From: Planctomycetota bacterium
Lineage (GTDB): Bacteria; Planctomycetota; Planctomycetia; Pirellulales; Pirellulaceae
Direction of reading: 5' to 3'
Assembly (NCBI GenBank): GCA_963204915.1
Contig: CAUJHS010000061.1
Span: forward strand, 62,001-126,000
DNA: 64,000 nt
Below the pieces are notes generated by a model. It was not told the DNA's origin and made no database searches. It saw nothing but the letters and a program-made list of their open reading frames with translations. Below are positions 8,992 to 19,900 of this stretch, piece by piece. How positions within the stretch are numbered: position 1 is the first letter of the stretch; every line of letters begins with the position of its first letter. Position numbers and translations under genes: made by a program.

Positions 8992-9095
8992 GAGATCAAA
9001 CTCCGGCCAAGTCATACTAGGCCGGCGTAGCGCGAAACCTTCGTCAGCGCGCTGCTCAAGGTTTCAACGGATCAGGTTCTGGGGAGAACGCCCAC

Positions 9096-10487
9096 GTGTG
9101 GGAAAAAGCATCCGCCAAGGCGGCAAACGGGTCGGGTTGGGATCGGCGTAACTTTTTGGGGGCGCTCACGGCAACAGCGGCTGCGGTCCTGGGCGCATCT
9201 CAGGGGCGTGGCGACGAACCCGAAACGTCTTCGCCCAGCGAACCTGCGGCTGCTCGCCCTCCCCTGCTCTTTTCCGATCACCCGAAGATTATTGCCGCGC
9301 GCGACGCGGCCTTGGCCGTACTCAAGCCAAGCGACGCCGAACTGCAACGCGGGTTGGAGCTTCATTATCGGTCGTTAGTGTTCGACACGTACGCGTTCGC
9401 GCCGCGCGCCGCCTACGACGGCGCCGCGCTTGCGGCCGCCGACGCCCAAGGCGCTTCCGACGCAGAACTTCAAGATTTGCAAGAAGAACAATCCATGACG
9501 CGCGCCGCCACGGCGCCGGAGGAGCGGGCAGAACTCGCGGAAGCGCTGCGGTGCGCTGGCGTAACCTGCATCTTTCAGAACGCGGGCGAAGAAGGGCAAG
9601 ACCCACTCCGTTTGATGAAGCGGCTGGCGCGTTTTACCTATCTGACCGACATGGCCCGCGAGGTGTTGAGCCGAGCCGCCCACCCCGATGATATCGAAAC
9701 CGCACATCAAGCCGGCAAGCACTGTTTGTACTTCACCGGCAATGGAGTTCCCTTGCCTCAACAGTGGGTCACCGTCGAAGAAGAACTAAGCTACGTGCGA
9801 ATTTTCTTTCAACTCGGAATTCGCATGATGCACCTCACTTACAATCGCCGCAACATGCTGGGCGACGGCTGCGCCGAACCAGCCAATGCGGGCATTAGCG
9901 ACCTGGGCCGAGCAGCGATCGCCGAGATGAACCGCGTCGGCGTGATTGTCGACGTCGCCCATAGCGGTTGGCGAACCAGTTTGGAGGCGGCGAAGGCGTC
10001 CACGCGTCCGATGGTCGCCAGTCATACGGCCTGCGCCGGGGTGAACCAGCATATTCGCGCTAAGCCCGATGACGTGATCCGCGCTATCTGCGACACCGGC
10101 GGACTCGTCGGAGTGTGCTGCATTCCCAACTTCCTGGGCGGAACCGGCGATATCGCCGCACTGCTCGATCACGTCGACTACGTGGTCAAGCGTTTCGGCA
10201 TTGAACATGTCGGCATCGGAACCGACGTCGCCCATCAATCGCAATACGCTTCGCTTCCCGCGGCGAAGGCGCCCAGTCGCGGACGACGGCGCACGCGCTA
10301 CGAAGCGCTCTGGCCCGCCGGCGCGCTCGGCGGTCGATGGCCGCGAGCCGACACCTTGGCCTGGACCAACTGGCCCCTGTTCACCGTCGGACTGGTGCAA
10401 CGCGGCTATTCAGAAGAAGACATACAGAAAATTCTTGGCCGCAACATGCTCCGCGTGTGTCGTGATGTCTTAAACTCCAACGGGTAA
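9096..10487 (+). CDS. Tat-exported M19 (membrane dipeptidase) family protein with degenerate metal site
   Basis: 463 residues, GTG start with GGGGAG 9 bases upstream. A Tat signal (DRRNFLGALTATAAAVLG, residues 16-33) predicts export folded. The fold is renal dipeptidase (M19). IVDVAHSG (His289), MVASHTACAGVNQHIR (His310) and HVGIGTD (Asp377) match the family's second half. The first-half ligands are not seen. Where M19 enzymes have DGHND the protein reads FDTYAF (97-101), and the bridging Glu region reads YFTGNGVPL. If those alignments are right, two or three of the five dizinc ligands are lost. Either it uses one metal, or it is not a dipeptidase. It reads like a planctomycete subfamily rather than a damaged gene: the frame is intact and otherwise well conserved. 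Confidence 0.82.
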   Translation: MWEKASAKAANGSGWDRRNFLGALTATAAAVLGASQGRGDEPETSSPSEPAAARPPLLFSDHPKIIAARDAALAVLKPSDAELQRGLELHYRSLVFDTYAFAPRAAYDGAALAAADAQGASDAELQDLQEEQSMTRAATAPEERAELAEALRCAGVTCIFQNAGEEGQDPLRLMKRLARFTYLTDMAREVLSRAAHPDDIETAHQAGKHCLYFTGNGVPLPQQWVTVEEELSYVRIFFQLGIRMMHLTYNRRNMLGDGCAEPANAGISDLGRAAIAEMNRVGVIVDVAHSGWRTSLEAAKASTRPMVASHTACAGVNQHIRAKPDDVIRAICDTGGLVGVCCIPNFLGGTGDIAALLDHVDYVVKRFGIEHVGIGTDVAHQSQYASLPAAKAPSRGRRRTRYEALWPAGALGGRWPRADTLAWTNWPLFTVGLVQRGYSEEDIQKILGRNMLRVCRDVLNSNG

Positions 10488-10504
10488 GCCTTCCTCGAAG
10501 GCGG

Positions 10505-13500
10505 CTAAGACGACGTGGCTTGCTTCGGCGCCGTAACGGCCGCTTCGCTCTCGGCGCGCAGGCGTTGCAACACCAGGCTCGCGGGACGCGATTCCTTCAG
10601 CAGCGTGTTGGCCTTCTCCAGGCTCGCGGCGGCCTTGTCGGCGTCGCCTTGTTTGGCGTGCGTCAGGGCTAACAGGAAATAGTCTTTACAGGAAGGATGC
10701 ACGCGTCGTGCCACGGCGCGCTCGAGCGCCGCGAGCGCCTCTTTTGTCTCTCCTGCGCGATAGCGCGCCGCGCCGAGAGCGCACCAGGCTTCGGCGTTGT
10801 CCGGTGAAGTCTCCAGCGCCGCTTCGGCCGCTTTCTGGGCCGCCGCCGGGTCGCGCTGCGTCTCATCAAAACAAGTCGCCAGAAGCCAAGCGTAACGCTG
10901 TTGAAACTCCGGCACGGGCCATTGATCCGCTAACTTGCGGCGCGTATCCAATGCGGACTTGAGCGCTTCGCCAGCCTTGTGCGGGTCCTGCATTTGCCAG
11001 AACGCATTGGCCAGATGCTCCTGAATATACGCCACATCATCGTGGTATTGAGGAGCGTCGGGCGACAGCGCGATCATTTCCTCCAGCGTTTTAAGCGCGC
11101 TGCGAAACAACGGCTCCGCCGCCGCGATCCGGCCGTCATGGACCATGGCCTGCGCGACGTGGCTTTCGCAAATCGCCCGGCGATGGCGGTATTCCGGCAG
11201 TTCTGGCGCCTCCGCGGAAAATTGATCGAAAATCTTCACCGCGGCCCGATGCTCCGCTTCGGCCTCGGCAAACCGGCCCAGTTCGCGCAGCGATTCGCCG
11301 CGCATATCTCGGCAGGTCGCTTCGAGTTCGCGCCAAAAGGCGTTCTCGGAAGATTGCGACTCAAATTTGACGATGTCTTCCAAGGCAGTATCGAACTGAG
11401 CCAGCGCCTCGCCCGTGCGCCCAATCTCGTGAAGCAACTGGCCGTAGTCGATGCGCGTGACCACGTGATTCTGTTGGAATTGCAGCACGTCGCGCGGTGC
11501 GGCCACAAGGCGTCCGTAATCGTCCAGGGCTTTTTGCAGCGTATCGATTTCTCCGCGCACGTCGCCCATGCTGCGCTGGACGCCGGAAAGCAACACGAGC
11601 GTTTCGGCGCGGCGGTTGAGGTAGTCCGGGTTGGCCGGCTCTTGCGCAACAAGCGCATTGAACCAACGCAGGGCGTCTTCAAACCGGCGCAGGGCGGCGG
11701 CGTTGTCACGCTCGTCAAAGAACGTTCGTCCCAACCACGCGAGCGATTGCGATAGGTCGGCCTGACGTTGCGCTTCGCGCCCAGGCAGTTGGGGAACTTG
11801 CTCGAACGCTCGGGTCGATTCATCGAAACCGGACTTGGCTTTCGCGGTTTCGCCGAGCAGGAAGTGCGCATAGCCAAGGTTGAACCAGGCGGCGCCCAGC
11901 GCTTGCCAGGCGGCGGCGTCTTGCGGATTACGTTGGGTGAGCAATTGGCTCTCGTCGATGGCGGACTGCAGAACGCGCTGACCCTGCTCGACTTGCTGCA
12001 TGCCGACGAGCAGCAAGCCGCGCTTGGTGCGGCCGTTAGCGCGCTCCAATGCGATGGCCGCGTCTTTCGGCGAATCGGTCATCAGACCGTCGAGCAATTG
12101 TTCCGCCAGACGATAGGCGCGCTCGGCCGATTCATATTCGCCAAGTTGTCGGCGAATGTCGCCCAACCGAACATGGGCCTTGGCTCGCTCCAACTCAACG
12201 TCAGGGTCTTGGCTGGCGACTTGCGCAAACTGTTCGTAGTCGGCGGCGGCCTGTAATAACAACTTGCGACGCGCCTCTTGCATGCCGGGCGCGTATTCCA
12301 TGCTCGCGGCCGCGCTGGTAAGCCAGGTGTCCACGGCCTGCCGCGCTTGGTGAAAACGCCGCAAGGCGTCGCGCTTAGCGGCGGCCTCAGCCAGCGCGGC
12401 TTGTTGTGCGATGTTCTTTTGCCGCAATTCCTCCTGGCGCGCGGCGTTGACCGCCAAAGCGGCCCCCGCCGACACCAGCGCCACGACGAGCAACGCCACG
12501 GCCCCCGAGATGGTCCAACTCCGATGACGACGCATCCAACGCGCGGCGCGCTCAACCATTGGCTCGCGGTACACCGAAACCGGATCATCGGCCAGCCAAC
12601 GCTCCAAGTCTTCCGCCAAGGCCCGGCACGTCGGATAGCGTTCGGTCGGCTCCAGGGCCATCGCTTTCATACAGATGGCGTTCAGCGGTGAGGGAACAAG
12701 AGTATTCACCTGGCGCGGAGGGGGAAACTCGCCCTTACGAACCTTGGTCAGCGCCAGTTCGACCGTTTTCGCATCGACAGGCGGTCGATCCACCAAGAGG
12801 CAATACAACGTGGCGCCCAGGCTGTAAATATCCGACGGCGGGCCGAGAACGTCGTGACGCCCCGCGGCCTGCTCGGGGCTCATATAGGCCGGAGTTCCCA
12901 ACGCACTGCCTTGCACGGTGGGCGTGCCATGCGAGGCCGACGAGGGTCTTAACCGGCTCAGCCCTTTGGCCAACGGAGTCGGGGTCGCGTCGTCTAGCGA
13001 TTTGGCCAGGCCCCAATCGACCACGAGCGTTTCGCCGTAGTCGCCCAGCATGATGTTGTCGGGCTTCAAGTCGCGATGCACCACGCCGCGATCATGCGCG
13101 TATTGCATCACGTGGCACACGCCAATAAACCGGCCAATGAGTTGCCGCAGCTCCAGGCGCTGGTCCTGCGGCGAGACGCCTCGTTTTGCCGCGGCGTGAT
13201 GTTTTTTGATCGCTTCGCGTAAGCTTTCGCCGCGAATGAAACGCATCGCGTAGAAGGGTCGTCCGTCTTCCGACGCGCCAAGCGAATACACCGGCACCAC
13301 GCCGGGATGCTCTAAACCGCCGGTGATTTCAGCCTCTAACTGAAACCGCGCGCGGCTGTCGGGGTGATCGGCATACTGGCTGTGGATTTCCTTGAGCGCT
13401 ACTTCCCGATTTAGCTCTCGGTCGATGGCGACGGAAACCTTGCCCAAACCACCTTTGGCGTGCGGTCGGACGACTTTGAACCTTCGCGTAGACGTGGCCG

Positions 13501-13933
13501 ACGCTGCGGCTTGAATCGTTTCATCCGGATCTTTACCCGCGGGCGTCTTGCTGTGTCCCAGGCTCGAAGTGAGTTCTGAATGAATGTCGCCTGGAGGCTT
13601 GGCGTAGCCCAAACTCGAAGTCACATCTGGATCGTTCAGCCGCTCTAATTCCTCTTTGACTTGTGAGAACGTGGGCAACGATGCAAGACTTTGTTGCACG
13701 TTCTGTTGATGTCGCTTCAGATGTTGTTGCACGAGCTGTTTGAGCAAATTGTGCTCGTCCGCCGTGATGGACTCCCGGCGCAGTAACACCGCGCTCAAAG
13801 GCTGCGACTTGTCGATAATCCATTCGCTCGTCGCGGCGATCAGTTCGCTGCGATCGATATAGTTCAGTTGGAGCGCCAGCACCCCGAACAGCAGGTTTTC
13901 GTCGGCATGGGAAGAACTCATAGTTTCAACCAT
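10505..13933 (-). CDS. Membrane Ser/Thr protein kinase with C-terminal TPR-like repeats
   Basis: 1142-residue Hanks-type kinase. The kinase domain spans about 150-450: glycine loop HAKGGLGKVSVAID, Lys181 in VALKEI, catalytic loop HRDLKPDN (Asp288, Asn293), metal-binding Asp306 in DWG (in place of DFG, common in planctomycete kinases), and GTPAYMSPEQ. The activation segment is extended (about 311-345) and Ser/Thr/Pro-rich. One membrane helix (about 474-496) follows, then an Ala/Glu-rich region of about 620 residues with TPR-like helical pairs, which would lie outside the cytoplasm. Before the kinase the phrase TSSLG recurs in two copies (about 105-131). It starts 29 bases after the stop of the giant protease gene on the same strand, so co-transcription is likely. 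Substrates unknown. Confidence 0.92.
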   Translation of the reverse strand: MVETMSSSHADENLLFGVLALQLNYIDRSELIAATSEWIIDKSQPLSAVLLRRESITADEHNLLKQLVQQHLKRHQQNVQQSLASLPTFSQVKEELERLNDPDVTSSLGYAKPPGDIHSELTSSLGHSKTPAGKDPDETIQAAASATSTRRFKVVRPHAKGGLGKVSVAIDRELNREVALKEIHSQYADHPDSRARFQLEAEITGGLEHPGVVPVYSLGASEDGRPFYAMRFIRGESLREAIKKHHAAAKRGVSPQDQRLELRQLIGRFIGVCHVMQYAHDRGVVHRDLKPDNIMLGDYGETLVVDWGLAKSLDDATPTPLAKGLSRLRPSSASHGTPTVQGSALGTPAYMSPEQAAGRHDVLGPPSDIYSLGATLYCLLVDRPPVDAKTVELALTKVRKGEFPPPRQVNTLVPSPLNAICMKAMALEPTERYPTCRALAEDLERWLADDPVSVYREPMVERAARWMRRHRSWTISGAVALLVVALVSAGAALAVNAARQEELRQKNIAQQAALAEAAAKRDALRRFHQARQAVDTWLTSAAASMEYAPGMQEARRKLLLQAAADYEQFAQVASQDPDVELERAKAHVRLGDIRRQLGEYESAERAYRLAEQLLDGLMTDSPKDAAIALERANGRTKRGLLLVGMQQVEQGQRVLQSAIDESQLLTQRNPQDAAAWQALGAAWFNLGYAHFLLGETAKAKSGFDESTRAFEQVPQLPGREAQRQADLSQSLAWLGRTFFDERDNAAALRRFEDALRWFNALVAQEPANPDYLNRRAETLVLLSGVQRSMGDVRGEIDTLQKALDDYGRLVAAPRDVLQFQQNHVVTRIDYGQLLHEIGRTGEALAQFDTALEDIVKFESQSSENAFWRELEATCRDMRGESLRELGRFAEAEAEHRAAVKIFDQFSAEAPELPEYRHRRAICESHVAQAMVHDGRIAAAEPLFRSALKTLEEMIALSPDAPQYHDDVAYIQEHLANAFWQMQDPHKAGEALKSALDTRRKLADQWPVPEFQQRYAWLLATCFDETQRDPAAAQKAAEAALETSPDNAEAWCALGAARYRAGETKEALAALERAVARRVHPSCKDYFLLALTHAKQGDADKAAASLEKANTLLKESRPASLVLQRLRAESEAAVTAPKQATSS

Positions 13934-13962
13934 CGCCAGAGGATCGCGCGTTACTCCTCAAT

Positions 13963-16900
13963 TTATGCTCGTTCGCGGCGTTGCGCAATGTCGGGCGCCA
14001 AAAGGTCCAATGCGGAGTCCAACTCGGGCCATTCCGCGCAATCGCGCTCGCCGGCCAAGGTTCGCTCGTCTTGAAGCAATACGACGGTGCGACGCCAAGG
14101 GCTTGGGTCGGGCGTCGTACTTAAGGTTTCGCTGGACGGTGCAAGCAAGACTCGCTTGTTGCGGTCGTCTGCGGCAGGAAATGAGGACGGTCGTGTGCCC
14201 GAAGTCCACCAGAAATCAACTTCTCGGGCTGTACCGCTCGCTTGGGAGTCGACGCCTGCCGCTTCGCCTTCGCCATTGGCGGCCGCCTTGTCACGCAAAA
14301 CGCGTACGACGTCGAGCAAGTCGGAAATGGAAAACACCGTATCGTTGTTGACGTCTAAGTAGGGAGGGCCGGGAATGTTGATTTCGCTCATGGGTTTGGG
14401 AAAACCGCGTTCCCGCGCGTTTTGCACCCACAGCAGAAGATCGAACGTATCCACCTTTCCGTCGCCGTTCACGTCGTGTCGATCGCGCGTACTTTGGATT
14501 TGCACGGTGGCCGTGGCCGGAGCGCTCTCCTCAATTCCGTCGTGAGCGCGAATGACCACGGTTCGCGCCATCGTGTGCGGCGCCGCCGCGGTGTTGCGAT
14601 ACGCCAGCGTAGCCAACACTTGGGCATAGTGCGCTAACGTATCGACGCCCGCGAGCGTCAACACGCCGGTGGCTGGGTTGTAATTGGCGGTGATGCCGGT
14701 TCCGGCGGTTTGGGCTTGAAGCGTTTCGGCGGCGCCATCGAGCAACGGCGTGAGTGTGGCGGTCAGTCCGGAAAGGGTGGAACTGTCCACGTCGTGCAAC
14801 GTGAAGGGGCCGGCCGCCGCAAGGTCCACCAAAGCGGCAAGGTCGGTTCCCGCCGCGAGTTGCACGGTCCAGTCGAGGCCGGGCTCGTCGTCGCCGTTCA
14901 AATCTAACACCGGCGGATCGTTTACTGGCGTGACCGTGACCGTGACCGTGAAAGTTCGGACGGTTTGCGCATCGTCGCCCGTGCCAAACACGCCATCCTG
15001 TCCCGCATCTTCTAACGTCACGGTTATGACCGCCGAACCACTTTGATCGGCGGTTGGCGTGTAGGTCAGCACGGCGGTCGTCTCGGGCGAGGCGTACATC
15101 ACAGCCGGCGCCGGCACGAGTGCGGGGTTGTCGCTTGTGGCGGAAATACGCAACATTTGTGACTCGCCGCCTCCGGCCGCTATGCCTGAAAGCATGACGG
15201 TTTGTTGCAACGCATCTTCGTTGATCGCGCCAGGATCGGGAATGTCGTTCAGCTGAGGCAGATCGTTGACCGCGTCGACAATCACTTGCACGACGACCGA
15301 AAACGCCCCATCGTCTGCGGTGCCTAACACATCATCCAAGCCAGCGTTCGTGACCGTGATGGTCAACGTGGCCATGCCGCTTTGATCGGCCACCGGTTGG
15401 AACGTAAGCGAACCGGCGGCGTTGGGCGAAGTGTAATTCACCAACGGTTGCGGAATGAGCGCCGGGTTGCTGCTGGTCGCGGTGACGCGCACGGCCTGCG
15501 ACTGTCCCGGTCCGGCCGAAATGCCGGTTAGCTCCAGCATCTGAAGCGGCGCGTCTTCCGGCAAACGCAACGGTCCCGCTATCGGGTCGATGGTCGGCCG
15601 ATCGTTCTCGGCTTGCACCACGACGTTGAAGGTTTGCTCGACGGAAAGATCATCGGCATTGCCGGGAACGCCGTCCAGGCCCGCATCGGCGACCGTCACG
15701 GTGATCGTCGCGGCGCCGCTGCGATCGGAAATCGGCTGGAACGACAATGTTCCCATCAGGCCGGAAACGTAATTCACCGTGGGATGCGGAATGAGCGCCG
15801 TATTGCTGCTGACGGCCGAGACGCGCAGGGCCTGCAACTCGCCGCCCCCGGCGGTAATGCCCGTCAAGTCGATTGTTTGCAACAGCGCGTCTTCCGGCAA
15901 CGGCGCCGGGTCGGCAATCGGCGCCAATGTGGGCGGATCGTTCACCGCTTGCACCGTGATGGTAAAGGTCTGTTCGACCAAGGCGTCGTCGCCGTTGCCT
16001 TCTATGCCGTCGAATCCCGCGTCGGTCACTCGCACCGTAATAACCGCTACGCCGCTTTGATCGGCGACGGGTTTGAACGTGAGCGATCCCATTGAACCGG
16101 GCGACGTATACACGACCGTCGGTGTGGGAATGAGCGCGGGATTGCCGCTGACGGCCGAAACTCGCAACGCTTGTGATTCCCGCGGCCCCGCCGAAACACC
16201 CGCAAAGTTGACCGTTTGCGTGGGCGCCTCTTCCAAGAGCGGGGCCGGGTTGGGAATGGCGTTTAACTCTGGCGGATCGTTCACCGCTTGCACCGTGACC
16301 GTGAACGTTTGGAAGAACTCGCCGTCGTCCGCGGTGTTGGGCGTTCCGTCCAGGCCCGCGTCGAACACCGTCACCACGACAATCGCCGTTCCGCTTTCGT
16401 TCGCCACGGGCTGGAAGGAAAGCGATCCCGTGGCGCTGCCCGGAGTGTAGGAAACGGTCGGATCGGGCAACAGCGCCGGGTTCGTGCTAACGGCCGATAT
16501 GCGCAAGGCCTGCGACTCGCCCCCTCCGGCCGAGACGCCAGAAAAGTTGAGCGTTTGAAGCGGCGCGTCTTCCAGCAAAGCGGCCGGATCGGCAATCGGG
16601 TTCAAGGTGGGAGGATCGTTAACCGCCTGCACGGTGACGGTAAACGTGCGACTGAATGAAGCGTCGTCCTGGTCGCCTTCCACGCCGTTCAGGCCCGCAT
16701 CCCACACGGTCACGGTGACCGTGGCCGAGCCGCTTTGGTTCCCGACCGGAGCAAACATGAGCGAGCCGTTGGCCGCGCCCGAGGTGTAGGACACCGCAGG
16801 ATGCGGCAGGAGCGCCACGTTATCGCTCATCGCGGTGATCCGCAGCGTTTGCGTTTCTCCCGCGCCGGCTGACACGCCGGTCAAGTTGATGGTTTGCGTG

Positions 16901-19900
16901 GCTGCATCCTCCGGCAGCGGCGCGGGGTTGTTGATTACCGCCAACGTCGGCGGGTCGTTCACCGCTTGGACGACGACATTCAAGGTGCGCGAAACGGTCG
17001 CGTCATCGGCGTTGCCCGGCACGCCGTCCGGGCCCGCGTCACGCACGGTCACGGTAATGGCGCCGTTGCCGCTTTGGTTGTCGGCAGGCCGGAACCGCAA
17101 CACGGCGGTGGCGGCGGGCGATGTGTACTCCACGCTCAAGTCGACAAGGAGCGCGGGATTGTTCGTCGTCGCCGTGACCGTGAGTTGCTGGTTCTCTTCA
17201 TCTCCCGCCGAAATGCCCGAAAGATTCACCGTTTGCACTCCGGCGTCTTCCAGCAGGTTGTTCAGGTCCGGCGGTTGGTTCAGCGTCGGCTCATTGTTCT
17301 GAAAGGCAAGACTGAAGTTATTGCCGCCCGCGGTTTGGTTCGCCGCGACCGTGACCGTGTAACCGATGGGAACGATTTCGCCAGTCAGCACGCGGACGAC
17401 GTTCGTGTTCGCCTTGGCCACCACAAGATCCAAAGTCTTGTCGCCGTTGAAGTCGGCGGCGCCAAGCGAAAAGTAGTTGCTGCCTTGCAGCGAAGCCACG
17501 CCAATCGTCTGATCGGCCTCTTGCGGGAACATCGCGGCGCCGCGATTGCGGAACAGTTTGACCGTGGGACCGGTGGCGGCCACCAGGGCGTTGGCCGCGG
17601 TCAAATCATTGTCGCCGTCGCCGTCGATGTCGAGCGCCGCGATCGACGTAACAACGCCCACGGCCAGCGCAACCGGCTGCGCCGTCAAAACGCCGGCGCC
17701 ATCGTTGGTAAAAATCGAGACCGACCGCGTCAACGAGTTGGCCACCGCCAGATCGTCGCCGCGAACGCCATCCAAATCACCCGCGGCCAGCGCGAACGAG
17801 CCCGTAGGCAAAGCCAGCGAACTTCCCGCCATAAAGAGCGAGGCGCCATGGGAGCCCAACAGCGTGGTCAATTGGCCCAAGGCGCCGCTGGTCGGATCGC
17901 CATACGCCGCGATGGCCAGATCGGGCTTGTCCAGCGCATTGATGAGATTGTCGTTATTGTCGTCATTCAGTTGCGCAACGACGACTGCTTCGGGCGTAAC
18001 CCCCAGCACATGCGACTCGGCCAGCGTGAAGGCGCCCGTCCCGTCGTTCAGCAGGATCGCCAGGCGGCCTGGGTCGGAAAGTTTCGGGGCGCGCATCGCC
18101 ACGGCCACATCCGGATACGTGTCTTGATTGAAATCGCCCACGGCCAGTGAAATTGGCTTGAAGTTGCGCAGGCCGGTTGCTTCAGGCACGGTTTTCAGGT
18201 CGAGCAAGATCACGAAGTCGGCGAAGGCGCCGCCGCCCAGATTCTTGAGAAGCGAAATGCTTTCGCCGCGGAAGTTCGCCACGAGCAGGTCGGCGCCAAG
18301 TTGTTGGTCGACATCGGCCGCGGTGATGAACATCGGCGTCGGGTTCGACAAAGCCGGCGCCACAAGATACGAAGCGCCTTGATCGGGAAAGGCGCCATTC
18401 ACGTTGCTCAGCAATACGGAAACCGTGGCGCCGCCGGAGTTCGCCACGGCGACATCGAGTGAACCGACTCCGTCGAAATCGCCCACCACGACCGACTGCG
18501 GATTGTTCCCCGTGCGGCTTTCGTGCGAAGTAAATTGGTTGTCGATAGGAAAAGTTTGTTGCGCGTCGGCCACAGGCAGCATTCGCACCACATAGTTTCC
18601 TGGCGCCAACCCAAGAAAGCGGTATACGCCCAGTTCGTCTTCGGGCGTTTGCGGGTCGTCTGCGAGTGTGGTGGTTGTTTCATTCGCGTCGATCTGCCCG
18701 TCGCCGTCATAGTCGAGCCAGAGTTGGACACCCGAGACGCCAACTTCGCCGGGATCGATGTGACGGTTCCGATTGGGATCGCTCATTACGCGGCCTTCGA
18801 CGCGCGCGTTTTGTCCCACACCGCCGGCGCCCAAGGTGCTTTGATTGCCGAACCGCACGTTGGAGAACACATCGCCCCGTTCAACGTCGAACTGATGGAT
18901 TCCCGGCGACTCCACGCGAATGTCGTCAACATACCAGCCTTCGCGCACCGTCGAGGCGATGAGGTTCTGATTCTCATCGTACAAGAATAAGTCGGCGTCG
19001 CCGCGGAACTGCTCGAACAGTAACTCCAAGTTCGCCACGCCGGTACCCGTGGCGGTAAACCGGAAAAAGTCCTGATCTAAGGTCGAGTCGATCGTCAAGT
19101 TGCTCAGGCGATACAGCCCAGCGGTTCCCAGGTCGTGGGCTGAGGAGAAGTCGTCGTTGCTTGTGCCATAAATGTCGGGCGCTGCGCCGGGCGTGTCGAT
19201 CTTCAGTTCATACTTGGAGTTCACATCGCCGCCGAATCCGAACACTTGAACAATGTACGTGGCCGACGCCAATCCGAAGAACTCGATGGTCTCCTGGTCC
19301 TCTGTCCCTTCCGAAACGGCGAGATCGTCGCCGAATTCATCCAACAACCGCAGGTCGAGGTCTCCCGCGCTGTTTAGGAAATTCAGGTCGATGCGAATGA
19401 GCCCATCCTGTTCGGGCGAAAACGAAAAGAAGTCTTCATCGAAACCAGCGTGCAAATTCAAGAGGTTGGCTTGGAAGTCGGTAATCTCACCCAACACGAG
19501 GGGCGTGAACTTCGAGTCGTTCGGTTCGTAAGAGTCGGGAAGGATGCCCGGAGCGTCAATCTCGATGTCATATCGAGGATTGATGGCGCGGTTGTACCCG
19601 TCGACGCGCAAGTAGTAAGTTTGTCCGGCGGTCACGGTGGCGCGAATCACTTCGTTATCGTTCGACGAGATCGCGCTGGCCACTTGTTGCTGGGCGGCGT
19701 TGTAAAGGAACACGTCAATGTCGCCCAGCGCGTGTTCGAACAACACGCGAATGTCGATCACGCCCGTTTCGAAGGGAGTAAACCGATAGTAGTCTTCGTT
19801 ATCGTTACCGCCGCCGTCATGAATGGAAAGATTCGAGAGCGAGAGCAAATCAATCGAACCAAAGTCGATGGCCGAAGGGAAGCCGTCATTCGGCTCGAAA

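Noticed and set aside
14910-17300. Repeat array considered as a possible CRISPR or mobile repeat
   Set aside because: The 340-base units are diverged, in frame, and encode Ig-like domains. There are no short direct repeats with unique spacers.
16894-18150. 418-codon plus-strand open frame and many similar frames antisense to the giant gene
   Set aside because: They mirror the GC-biased codons of the giant protein. Their products are low-complexity and rich in Arg/Gly, with no recognisable motif, and the minus strand encodes a convincing multidomain protein.
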